64,000 nt of DNA from JAWPMT01 sp965242775 (GTDB lineage Bacteria > Bacteroidota > Bacteroidia > Cytophagales > Cyclobacteriaceae). Under the pieces are notes generated by a model. That model was not told the DNA's origin and ran no database searches. It saw only the letters and a list, made by a program, of their open reading frames with translations. The stretch lies in the NCBI GenBank assembly GCA_965242775.1, contig CBDETI010000015.1, forward strand, positions 62,001 through 126,000, read 5' to 3'. Below are positions 34,809 through 43,372 of this stretch, piece after piece. Numbering within the stretch: position 1 is the stretch's first letter; each line of letters begins with the position of its first letter. The position numbers were made by a program, and so were the translations under genes.

Positions 34809-36047
34809 TCATTTAAAAATATCTATTAGACCATTGATCATAATGATCAGCGAAAAAATGAAAGCTGCCGCCATAACACCATTAGTGGGTATCCTATTTC
34901 CTGGCAATCCAACACATTTTCTATTCCATAAGATCAGTAAACTTGTTATCACCAGCGGCAAGGCGAATACATTGAATACCTGAGTGAATATTTGTCCCCT
35001 GATAGGGTTGAATCCAAACACAGGAATACACAAGGCCAACATGCTTGCCACCCCGGTAATCAACTTAAACCGATGCGATTGGATATCCAGTTTCCCAGAA
35101 TTCAAGTCCCCAAGCATCAATGGCACTATCATGAGACACGGAAAAATCGATGATAGGCCTGCACTCAATGTACCCATAAAGAAAATGCTCACCGCAAACT
35201 TGCCAGCAGCGGGTTTTAGCGCTCCAGACATATCCAGTACATGAGTGATCTCCTTTCCAGATCCATACAGACTCCCACTGGCAACGGCCATAATAGCGCC
35301 GCTTATGGAGAAAATAAGGATGGCAGCCACAATGGCATCGTTTCTCTGCGTTGAAAAATCCTCCTTAGCCCAATTCTTCCCTTGAATGAAAAGAGGCCTG
35401 GACAAAAAAGTAGCCGAGGCCATGGTGGTCCCAACAAATGCTGCTACTAAAATCCCAGCTCCCTCCACTTTGGGGATTTTGGGGATCAACCCACTCACAA
35501 TTTCCGAGGGCAGGGGGAAAACAAAGAAAAGGGTAAAGACAAACGATAATCCCATCAGCGACACGAACAATGCCAGCACCCGCTCGAAAATGCTATAATC
35601 GCCTTTAATCAACAGGAGATAAAAGATGCCAATTATCAAAATCGCAATACCTAAGACCAATTCGTACTTCTGTCCTGCAAGACCAGGAAAATTGATCACC
35701 AAAATCTCAAAAATGACATTGGAGGTAATACCCAAAATGCCAATCAAAGAGTTCCATTGACCAATACCTACGGTGACTATTATGGCTGCGGCTAAGAACT
35801 TTCCGAACGGAATATGCTTCTTAATCGCGAAAAGTGCCGTTTCGCCGGTAACCAAATAATAGTGGCCGGATACATAGATCAGTACGCCTGAAAACACACA
35901 ACTAAACAGTAGCACCCACAGCAGACCCATTCCGAAGCCATTTCCTGCCACAATCATGGACGTCACGCTACCCGTGCCGATGGTATAACCAATGGCAAAA
36001 ATACCCGGGCCAAAAGCCAGGATCACCGATAGAAGTTTGTTTTTCAA
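34809..36047 (-). CDS. Nramp-fold transporter lacking the metal-binding residues
   Basis: A 412-residue protein with about eleven membrane segments and the overall Nramp fold. It opens LSVILAFGPGIFAIGYTIGTGS, where canonical Nramp transporters have the metal-binding DPGN motif; here the positions read GTGS. In the sixth helix the canonical MPH is replaced (VGTTMASATFLSRP). The Asp, Asn and Met that hold Mn2+ or Fe2+ are therefore absent. Start is a TTG at 36047. Its place between kdgK and the DEH reductase suggests a substrate linked to uronate catabolism. That is inference; the substrate is unknown. Confidence 0.82.
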   Translation of the reverse strand: MKNKLLSVILAFGPGIFAIGYTIGTGSVTSMIVAGNGFGMGLLWVLLFSCVFSGVLIYVSGHYYLVTGETALFAIKKHIPFGKFLAAAIIVTVGIGQWNSLIGILGITSNVIFEILVINFPGLAGQKYELVLGIAILIIGIFYLLLIKGDYSIFERVLALFVSLMGLSFVFTLFFVFPLPSEIVSGLIPKIPKVEGAGILVAAFVGTTMASATFLSRPLFIQGKNWAKEDFSTQRNDAIVAAILIFSISGAIMAVASGSLYGSGKEITHVLDMSGALKPAAGKFAVSIFFMGTLSAGLSSIFPCLMIVPLMLGDLNSGKLDIQSHRFKLITGVASMLALCIPVFGFNPIRGQIFTQVFNVFALPLVITSLLILWNRKCVGLPGNRIPTNGVMAAAFIFSLIIMINGLIDIFK

Positions 36048-36051
36048 AAGG

Positions 36052-36063
36052 ATCGGGCCCGAT
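36052..36063. promoter_or_regulatory. Palindrome ATCGGGCCCGAT in front of the Nramp-like gene
   Basis: A perfect 12-bp palindrome five bases upstream of the TTG start of the Nramp-like gene, overlapping a GCCCG/CGGGC hairpin with a loop ATAAAAA (36057-36073). It could be an operator, an attenuator or chance. Confidence 0.35.
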
Positions 36064-36177
36064 AAAAACGGGCGTTATTTACTGAGAAATCAGCACCTTA
36101 CACTATAAGTTAACCGTCTCACCTCGCTGGGCGAGCACCAGATATGGCACAATAACCAGCACTGACGGACTTGTATG

Positions 36178-36930
36178 TTATGAAAACGCCAAGCCTCCGT
36201 TGATATCTACGTTATTGCCTGTTAGAAACGAGGATTCACCGTTAGATAAATAGGCTACCAGATCTGCTACTTCCTCTGCACGTCCTTCTCTTCTAAGTGG
36301 TGTAGCATTTGCCACGTTCTGGCGAACCTGATCCTTGGTAAAATCGTCATGAAATTTGGTTGCGATCATTCCAGGGTTCAGCGCATTTACCCGAATGCCC
36401 TGCGGCCCAAGTTCCTTAGCCAAGGCCCTGGTAAATGTAGAGACGGCTCCTTTTGACGCAGCATAAATGGAAGCACCGGGTCCGCCACCATCACGTCCGG
36501 CTTGTGAAGCAAAATTGATAATAGATGCTCCCTTACCCATCAGCGGCCTGAAGGCCTTGGTAACAAAGACGGTCCCCTTAAAATTCACGTCCATAACCAG
36601 ATCATAGAAATTTTCATCAATCTCCGTGATGGTCTTTCGGGCAAACAGTCCGCCTGCCACATTGACGAGAATGTCGACGCGATCACCGAAGGCCTCCTGC
36701 GTTTTAGCGACCATGTTATCTATATCTTCCTGCTTGGTAACGTCACCATGGACAGCTATGGCTTCACCTCCCACTTCTTTGATAGCAGCAAGTGTGGAAT
36801 CCTTATCCGATTCACTGTCAAAATAATTGACGACCACCTTGGCTCCTTCTTTGGCAAGTTTCACACAAACTGCTCGGCCAATATCTCTGGCTCCACCTGT
36901 GACAACTGCTATTTTTCCTTGTAATTTCAT
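36178..36930 (-). CDS. SDR-family oxidoreductase, probable DEH (4-deoxy-5-hexoseulose uronate) reductase
   Basis: A 250-residue classical short-chain dehydrogenase. The cofactor loop is TGGARDIGRAV (residues 11-21), the catalytic Tyr/Lys pair is in IYAASKG near residue 157, and the catalytic Ser lies in INFASQAG. In known alginate loci an SDR of this type reduces DEH, the end product of alginate lyases, to 2-keto-3-deoxygluconate. It lies between the KdgF/MFS genes and kdgK. The role is inferred from family and context. Confidence 0.88.
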   Translation of the reverse strand: MKLQGKIAVVTGGARDIGRAVCVKLAKEGAKVVVNYFDSESDKDSTLAAIKEVGGEAIAVHGDVTKQEDIDNMVAKTQEAFGDRVDILVNVAGGLFARKTITEIDENFYDLVMDVNFKGTVFVTKAFRPLMGKGASIINFASQAGRDGGGPGASIYAASKGAVSTFTRALAKELGPQGIRVNALNPGMIATKFHDDFTKDQVRQNVANATPLRREGRAEEVADLVAYLSNGESSFLTGNNVDINGGLAFS

Positions 36931-36966
36931 TTTCTGTTTGGTTATAAATTTTATTAATAAAGTATT

Positions 36967-38271
36967 TCAAGTGTTGATCTCACCGCTTGATTTCAATATT
37001 TGAATCCGACCACACAAACCCCAGACACTCCCAAGTGCTACAAGGGCGAGCGTGGCGCCTATCACAAAGGCAGGCGTGTAATTTCCACCCATGGTCAGCC
37101 AGGGAACGAGATAGGTCAATCCTGCGGCGGTCAGCTTTGCGGCCATACCTGCGTATCCGGATAGTGTCCCGACCGATTTCCCACTAAAGAAATCACTAGG
37201 CAAGGTTTGTACGTTCCCAATAGCTGTTTGGAATCCAAAGAGGATCACTGCCATAATCAAAACGGCGGTAATCGGTGCCCCCGGGTTGGCCATGGCGATC
37301 AATGCCGGAAGCATGATCAGGCAACCGGTGGTAATAACAGTCTTCCGGGTCCTGTTGACGCTCCACCCTGCCTTCATTCTATTTTGGGCCAGCAAACCAC
37401 CAAACCAGGCACCCAGCATCGCGCCTACATAAGGTACCCAACCGTAAATACCGATACCTTTTACATCCATACCATATACCTCCGACAGATAGATCGGAAT
37501 CCAGAACACGAACAACCACCAGATAGGATCGATCGCCGCCGAGGCTATAATCACACCCCAACTTTGTCGGTGTTTCAGGACCTTTTCGGCGGAGGCAGGG
37601 GATACTTCTTGTCCTGTCTGGACTTCCTCGTTTTTTTGCCCTTCCAAAATATATTTTCGTTCCTCCTCGGTGATCCAAGGATGATTTTGTGGCGGAGATT
37701 TTACTAAATACATCCAAGGCAAAAGCCACAAGAACCCGGCGACTCCAATAAGCACAAAGATCATCTGCCAATTGAAGTGAATGGTTAAAAAGGCGATGAG
37801 GGGTATTGAGATGATGCCACCCACGGCGGCTCCGGAATTGAATAGCCCTTGCGCAAAAGCCCGCTCTTTTGTGGGAAACCACTCGGCGTTGCCTTTTGCT
37901 GCTCCCGGCCAGTTTCCGGCCTCGGCAATTCCTAAAATCGATCGGAAGATCGCAAAGCCCGCAAATGATCTGGCCAAGGCATGTAAGGCCGTAGCGACAG
38001 ACCAAACCGAAATCGAAAGTGCAAAGCCCAATCGTGTGCCGATCCAATCGAAAATCCTGCCAAAAATGGCCTGGCCAAAGGCGTAGGAGAAAACAAAAAT
38101 TACCGAAATCAAAGAATAGATCTCTTTTCGTTCGTCCAATGTTTTGTCCGGATATAACTGCTCGGAAATCTGTGGCCAAAGTACATTGATAGATTGCCTA
38201 TCGATATAATTGATAATTGTCGCCAGCGCTATAAGCCCGATCACCCACCATCTAAGTCCTCTTATTTTCAT
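36967..38271 (-). CDS. MFS transporter, hexuronate (ExuT) type
   Basis: A 434-residue major-facilitator protein with twelve membrane segments. The N-terminal NYIDRQSINV and the loop GRIFDWIGTRLGF are typical of the anion:cation symporter branch, which includes the hexuronate transporter ExuT. In this locus it would take unsaturated uronate or DEH across the cytoplasmic membrane. It follows the KdgF-like gene by 14 bases and precedes the SDR gene by 36 bases. Confidence 0.92.
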   Translation of the reverse strand: MKIRGLRWWVIGLIALATIINYIDRQSINVLWPQISEQLYPDKTLDERKEIYSLISVIFVFSYAFGQAIFGRIFDWIGTRLGFALSISVWSVATALHALARSFAGFAIFRSILGIAEAGNWPGAAKGNAEWFPTKERAFAQGLFNSGAAVGGIISIPLIAFLTIHFNWQMIFVLIGVAGFLWLLPWMYLVKSPPQNHPWITEEERKYILEGQKNEEVQTGQEVSPASAEKVLKHRQSWGVIIASAAIDPIWWLFVFWIPIYLSEVYGMDVKGIGIYGWVPYVGAMLGAWFGGLLAQNRMKAGWSVNRTRKTVITTGCLIMLPALIAMANPGAPITAVLIMAVILFGFQTAIGNVQTLPSDFFSGKSVGTLSGYAGMAAKLTAAGLTYLVPWLTMGGNYTPAFVIGATLALVALGSVWGLCGRIQILKSSGEINT

Positions 38272-38285
38272 TTGACTAGGTTGCT

Positions 38286-38666
38286 TTACTTGTTATCCCC
38301 GAAATAGGCCACTCCTGAGCCGTCCAAAAAATCCTCGCGTACCGGGCTGAAAGTATCGATCAAAATCCCTGCCTCCAGGCAAAGGGCACTATGCAGCAAA
38401 TTGGGAGCGATATACACCCCGTCCCCGGCATTGACTATTTGCTTTCTGCCATCAATCTCGAACTCAAAGGACCCTGACACGCAATACGTGGCCTGGGTAT
38501 GAAAATGACTGTGGGGTGAACCCAGTGCCCCTTTCTCAAACTTTACCTTCACCATCATGATCTGATTGTCATAACCGAGGAGCTTTCTGGAAACCCCACC
38601 ACCAAGATCTTCCCAATCCATGTCTTCCGTCACAAGGTATTTGTCGCTATATCTTTTCATGCTCAT
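38286..38666 (-). CDS. kdgF: KdgF-like cupin
   Basis: A 126-residue single-domain cupin. The metal-binding residues are visible: His-x-His in SPHSHFHTQATY (about residues 51-62) and a later His in APNLLHSAL. KdgF proteins speed up conversion of the unsaturated monouronate from alginate or pectin lyases to the linear keto form (DEH). The start overlaps the PL17 gene end by four bases. Assignment as KdgF is from length, motif and context. Confidence 0.87.
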   Translation of the reverse strand: MSMKRYSDKYLVTEDMDWEDLGGGVSRKLLGYDNQIMMVKVKFEKGALGSPHSHFHTQATYCVSGSFEFEIDGRKQIVNAGDGVYIAPNLLHSALCLEAGILIDTFSPVREDFLDGSGVAYFGDNK

Positions 38667-40888
38667 TTGTCAATTTTCTTTAAGTCATAAACTCCCGTCC
38701 ATGTCACCAGGCCCCTAGAAGTTTCGATCGTGTGGGTGCTTAAGTTGCTGACATCCTTTAATGCAAAAGCAAAACGGTAAGTCGGTCCGTTTTTTATTTG
38801 AAAAACAAGCACCATATAGTCTTCCGAACTCTTCACTAATTGCAGGTCGGAGATTGATGTAAATGAATTGATTGGAATCTCAGCCGAATAACTGTAATTA
38901 CCATGCATCTCGTAGATGCTGGCAAATCGTGTATTTCCCCCGGTTCTCCGATGGATTAATCCTGGGTCTCGACGTAGATTGAAGTCCGGATCATTGGCTC
39001 CTACTCTCGTCAGCAGTACCTGATCACCTGCCTGTGTCAGGGAAGTCATGGAATAGAAGTTCTGATTATTGAACCAGGTCATTCTGAAAAGTCCCTCGTT
39101 CGCAGCCACCTGACCCTCCGTCCATAGATGCTGATACCCTGACTTACTGCCTAAGGGAGCGAGCCTGGCATTCGTTTCCAACTCCTGATTGGTAGACATG
39201 AATTCTCCCTGATAGTATAAAGGTAGATCGTATCTTGTGCCGGCGGGAGCTTGCACAAAAAACAGGTCCAGCACCAGTGGATTCTCCAATTCATCAACAT
39301 CAACGACCGCCATGGTCCGGTGCATTTCAACATTCTCGTAAGCGTTGGTTTCTCTTGCGCTGACAATTTGGACATCAGCCGTAGAAGCGAAAAAATAGGG
39401 TGTCCCTGCGGATTTTTCGGCCAACTGCACATTCCCATCAAAATGGGAATCCTGGTTCACGACCAGCGTGTTATGAGCGATGGTTTGCTTGGCCCATGTT
39501 TTGTTTTCTTTCAAATATCCTCCGCCATCTTTGTGTTCAATATTTACCCACCGGGCAGAACCATAGTCCTGAATGACTTCATCTGGTCCGTCATAGAGCA
39601 AAAATCCGAGACGGTCGAAATGCCCATGTCCCATGCCGTGTTTTGCATATTTCATCATTAAGGTGAGGTCCCCGCTTCTCAGGATCCCAATGGCCCCTTC
39701 ATCACCTGCAGCCCCGTCGGACAATTGTTGGCTTTGAAATTGGTAAGGTTTGCTCTTCCCTTCACTGATGCCTTTGGCAGCGGCTAAACCCGCGTCGTTG
39801 AGGGGCACGCGCCCCTGAGATTCGACCAAAGAGAGCAACGAAGCGTCATTGTCACCAAAATGATATGCCATGCTCACTGCGTTGACTAACTCCCGAGATA
39901 ACAGAGACATTCCTTTTTGCGCATCGTTGATTGGAAAGAATTCACCAGCCGAGTTAGTTTGATTGATGAGTGCATACACCGCTTTGATCAAGAGACCTTC
40001 GCGATAGTTGAGGATACCCAACGCTGGCTTCTTATTTGACAATGCCTGGGCGAAAATGAGAAATGGATACATTGCATAACGCTGATAATAAGGACCTTCG
40101 GTGTAGTACCCATCCGGAGAAAAGGCATGGTCCAGCTGTGCCAGAAAACCCGCTTCTTTTTGTCCTTCTAGTTGGATAGCTCCCCCATCATTGTCCTTCA
40201 CATAATCGCCAGGCACCTGTACATCCAGACCATATAATGCCCAATTGACTAACTCTTCATCCCCCATTACCAGGCCGATCATGCCCACACCGGCATTGCC
40301 CCAGGTACTATGGTTATGGATCCGGTTAAAAAACTGAGGGTTTTCAATGGATATGTATTGCGCATAGGGTCTAAACAACTGCTCATTCAGCAGTTTCACT
40401 GTCTTCTTGTCCAACCAATCGTAAATGCAATCATAGGCCTGGCTTGCATAGACCAGCCAATTGGCATCATTAAGACATTGCCAGAAAAATTTCCCTCTGG
40501 CATAAGACCTGGTCGCGGGATGTTTATCCAGGGTCGGGTAGAGATCGGCATAATCAAGCAGCATATCCCTGACATAGCGGGCGTATTTCTCGTCTGCCGT
40601 GATTTGAAACAACACACCCGCCTTTTGCATGGCAAAGAAGTTTGCCTTGTGCCTTTCGTGGGTGTAACCACCTGCCAGATCTTTCGGGACGGGCACTTCG
40701 ATGCCTGATGCTATTTCCGCATCTACTTGTGCTTTCACCGATTCCAGGGTCTTGTCAAATAGTGGAATTTTCCGGAGACTGGCCTGCATTGATTTCACTC
40801 CTTCGACGGTTAGAATCAGATTAGGATGCTCCTGGGCATTGCTACCAAGGGTGAAAAGTAAAATCAATATGATCCCTATCGACTTCAT
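38663..40888 (-). CDS. Alginate lyase, PL17-type (exo-lyase)
   Basis: A 741-residue exported enzyme with signal peptide MKSIGIILILLFTLGSNAQ. The N-terminal alpha/alpha toroid has the Asn/His pair in NRIHNHSTWGNAG (about residue 190) and the Tyr-rich active site GYYTEGPYYQRYAMYP (about residue 255). The C-terminal heparinase II/III-like beta-domain has GMGHGHFDRLGF (about residue 413). PL17 enzymes release single unsaturated uronates from oligoalginate, mainly in the periplasm. It sits between kdgF and the PL6 gene, sharing its first base with the PL6 stop codon. Confidence 0.92.
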   Translation of the reverse strand: MKSIGIILILLFTLGSNAQEHPNLILTVEGVKSMQASLRKIPLFDKTLESVKAQVDAEIASGIEVPVPKDLAGGYTHERHKANFFAMQKAGVLFQITADEKYARYVRDMLLDYADLYPTLDKHPATRSYARGKFFWQCLNDANWLVYASQAYDCIYDWLDKKTVKLLNEQLFRPYAQYISIENPQFFNRIHNHSTWGNAGVGMIGLVMGDEELVNWALYGLDVQVPGDYVKDNDGGAIQLEGQKEAGFLAQLDHAFSPDGYYTEGPYYQRYAMYPFLIFAQALSNKKPALGILNYREGLLIKAVYALINQTNSAGEFFPINDAQKGMSLLSRELVNAVSMAYHFGDNDASLLSLVESQGRVPLNDAGLAAAKGISEGKSKPYQFQSQQLSDGAAGDEGAIGILRSGDLTLMMKYAKHGMGHGHFDRLGFLLYDGPDEVIQDYGSARWVNIEHKDGGGYLKENKTWAKQTIAHNTLVVNQDSHFDGNVQLAEKSAGTPYFFASTADVQIVSARETNAYENVEMHRTMAVVDVDELENPLVLDLFFVQAPAGTRYDLPLYYQGEFMSTNQELETNARLAPLGSKSGYQHLWTEGQVAANEGLFRMTWFNNQNFYSMTSLTQAGDQVLLTRVGANDPDFNLRRDPGLIHRRTGGNTRFASIYEMHGNYSYSAEIPINSFTSISDLQLVKSSEDYMVLVFQIKNGPTYRFAFALKDVSNLSTHTIETSRGLVTWTGVYDLKKIDK

Positions 40889-43152
40889 CAGTTCACGATG
40901 ATATTTTTCGCATTATAGGGTTGATCATTGGCCGTAAGCCCCTTGGAGTTGGTAAAGGTGATATTGGAAAGGTTGGTGATCGGCTCACCATTCGTGAGAA
41001 ACAAATCAATCCCTTGACTATCTGTGATCCTCACATTATCGATATTCAATTTCTGAACTCCATGAAAGCGCAGGACTGCTCCTATTTTGTTCCGTTTTCC
41101 CTTGCCAGAATTATTAATAACCACATCTTCCAATGTCATGATCGGTCCAAAGGTGCTCTCATCCGTTCCTCCACGATAGACATTGGCTATTTCGTGCTGT
41201 ATGTCTGTGAACGTGGAATTGATGATCTTCACATTCTCCACATTATAAATACCCAGATCTTCCACCTCCATGTCAAGGGTTATGACAGCTCCTGTTACAT
41301 TGGTCATTTCGGTATTGATGATATTGATCGAATCGGCAAACGTATGTTTGGCAGATTTCAGAAAATCGAATGAGTGGTTCTTATCCAAATCACGGACTTC
41401 ACAATCTTCCACATGAAGTGCATAATTCTTGGTCATAGAGTATTTGCTGGTACTTATAACACTATTTCCAGCCTGATCTGGAGACTCAGCACCATCGAAA
41501 AGTATATTCTTGAAAAACATGGCACCTCCATTTTCGATTTTAAAGAAACTCTGCTTTTCTGATTGGATCCGGGCCTTTTCTCCCGCAGGGGTTACAATTG
41601 AAATAGGGTGGAAGACAAAAGCGTATTTTGTAAGCAGATAGTCTCCATCGCTTTCTAACTCTAAAATATCCCCGGAATTGCTTTTTTCAAGGGCCTCTAA
41701 AATTGTATTGGTTCCTGGAGCTACCTTAATGGTTTGGCCGCTGTTAAATGTCCGTCCAGTTCCTCCTTTTGGGTAGAACCTGGCACCCACTTCCGCTTTC
41801 GATATAGGCAGGGCCACCTCACCGAACCCGATTTTGTCAATAAGTTCCTTGGAAGGAACCAGCAGACCGTTTTCGTTTCTGGATAGCGCCAATGGTACTT
41901 TTTCGAAACCCTCTTGAAATGGCGCTTCCGAGTCATCATTTAATACATTTCCTTCAAATTCAATCCCCGAAACGTCATCATAGATCGTGAAAGGGACTGG
42001 ATTGGTATTTCCAAGAATCAGGTTGTTTTTGAAAGTTGAACCGGTGGGAATCGCAGACCTTTCCTCGTCGCTACCAGCGCAGAGTTGAATATAGTCGCTG
42101 TTGATGACGATATTATTATCCATATAAGAATCGATCACCTGATTGTACCGGTTGATGGGGGAGTTAGGTACGCCATTCATGATCACCAGCGCTCCTCTAA
42201 AGCGATGGCCAGTCAATCCAGCCATATAGTTTTTCCGAACCGTCTGATACTCGTTAATGATTCGAATTCCACCTGTATTTGGCTTCCTGTTCCCAAGGAA
42301 GTAGTTGTTCTCTACCAGGGTGTGATGACCATGCCGCATGGTCAAAGTCCCCTGACATTCAAAGAAGACATTGTCTCGAAACTCGTTGCCGCAGGCCTTG
42401 TTAGAAACAATTTCATGCTCGCCATTCACCCGATCAAAATAGTTTCTTCTAACAATGGTGTTGGAGTAAGTCCTCGAATAGTGACTTGTACCGACTCTTA
42501 GGGTCTCCCCTCCGTTTGACCCAAGGATCTCCCGTGGACCGAAGTAGTTGTGCTCTATGACATGGTTGTTCTCGCGGCTGGCTTCTGTTTGCATTTTTAC
42601 GGCAAGGGTGACCCCACGATTACCTTTCCCGATCATGGTATTATAATCGAATACATTGTCTTTGCCGTAAATAGCCACCCAAGTATCCCCGTCAAACCGT
42701 TCAGGATTGGTAAATTCATCTATCACACAGTTGGTTACGCGGGAGTTATTAGCCAATTCCTCTTTACTTGTCCTAAAGGAAATGACTTCACTTGTGGGTG
42801 TGTACCCATCCTTGAATACCAGGCCCGATATCTCAATGTACTCACCGGAAAAGGAGAGATTGGACTGACCGCTAACAATGACACTTCCAGGTTCCTGAGC
42901 CATCAAGAATATTGGCTTGTCTTCAGACCCCTTCCCTTTTAATACAAGTTCTACATCTCTCCACTCGCCATTCGCCAAAATGATTTTGTCTCCAGGTTGG
43001 ATATTGGCGGCAGCGCGATCAAACTCGGCCAGGTTGCGGACTAGAATTCCGGTGTTCCCTGGCTGATTGCAGGAGAAACACCAGAAATTCAGGATAATCA
43101 ATATGAAGAAGAAGTGATTATATTTTTTCAATGTTTTGGGTTTTAACTCCAT
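40888..43152 (-). CDS. Alginate lyase, PL6-type (chondroitinase-B family), lipoprotein
   Basis: A 754-residue protein from the ATG at 43152. The N-terminus is a lipoprotein signal (LNFWCFSCNQPG), so it is probably displayed at the outer membrane. The chondroitinase-B-like right-handed beta-helix follows. The known PL6 catalytic pair is visible as Lys in EIVSNKACGN and Arg in TLTMRHGHH. A second beta-helix domain makes up the last about 300 residues, as in two-domain PL6 enzymes. PL6 members act on polyM, polyMG or polyG; specificity cannot be told. Confidence 0.93.
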   Translation of the reverse strand: MELKPKTLKKYNHFFFILIILNFWCFSCNQPGNTGILVRNLAEFDRAAANIQPGDKIILANGEWRDVELVLKGKGSEDKPIFLMAQEPGSVIVSGQSNLSFSGEYIEISGLVFKDGYTPTSEVISFRTSKEELANNSRVTNCVIDEFTNPERFDGDTWVAIYGKDNVFDYNTMIGKGNRGVTLAVKMQTEASRENNHVIEHNYFGPREILGSNGGETLRVGTSHYSRTYSNTIVRRNYFDRVNGEHEIVSNKACGNEFRDNVFFECQGTLTMRHGHHTLVENNYFLGNRKPNTGGIRIINEYQTVRKNYMAGLTGHRFRGALVIMNGVPNSPINRYNQVIDSYMDNNIVINSDYIQLCAGSDEERSAIPTGSTFKNNLILGNTNPVPFTIYDDVSGIEFEGNVLNDDSEAPFQEGFEKVPLALSRNENGLLVPSKELIDKIGFGEVALPISKAEVGARFYPKGGTGRTFNSGQTIKVAPGTNTILEALEKSNSGDILELESDGDYLLTKYAFVFHPISIVTPAGEKARIQSEKQSFFKIENGGAMFFKNILFDGAESPDQAGNSVISTSKYSMTKNYALHVEDCEVRDLDKNHSFDFLKSAKHTFADSINIINTEMTNVTGAVITLDMEVEDLGIYNVENVKIINSTFTDIQHEIANVYRGGTDESTFGPIMTLEDVVINNSGKGKRNKIGAVLRFHGVQKLNIDNVRITDSQGIDLFLTNGEPITNLSNITFTNSKGLTANDQPYNAKNIIVN

Positions 43153-43294
43153 ACCTCCAAGTCGTTTTTGTGCCAAGTGGTCTCCCTTCTGTAGTAAATG
43201 AATTGCTACCTCAACTATACTTGAAAAGAACCTCATCCACGGCGCTTTTATCATCTGTTAGCTCCGAGTTAATGGACAAAAGTCGGGTTTAGAA

Positions 43295-43333
43295 GAGGAT
43301 TCCATTCAAATCGAACCTCTGAATGAAATCCTC
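43295..43333 (-). other. Stem-loop between susD and the PL6 gene
   Basis: A 14-bp stem with one mismatch (GAGGATTCCATTCA against TGAATGAAATCCTC) and an 11-base loop. It lies in the 220-base gap between susD and the PL6 gene. No T-run follows on the transcribed strand, so it is not a classic terminator. It may protect the upstream susCD message or lower downstream expression. Confidence 0.6.
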
Positions 43334-43372
43334 TCAATTATCTCAATTAATAATCCTACTTAGTACTTGAAT

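Noticed and set aside
37379..38179. A 266-codon minus-strand frame inside the MFS transporter gene
   Set aside because: It is an out-of-frame shadow of a clear transporter gene; the translation is rich in Arg, Cys and Trp without membrane segments.
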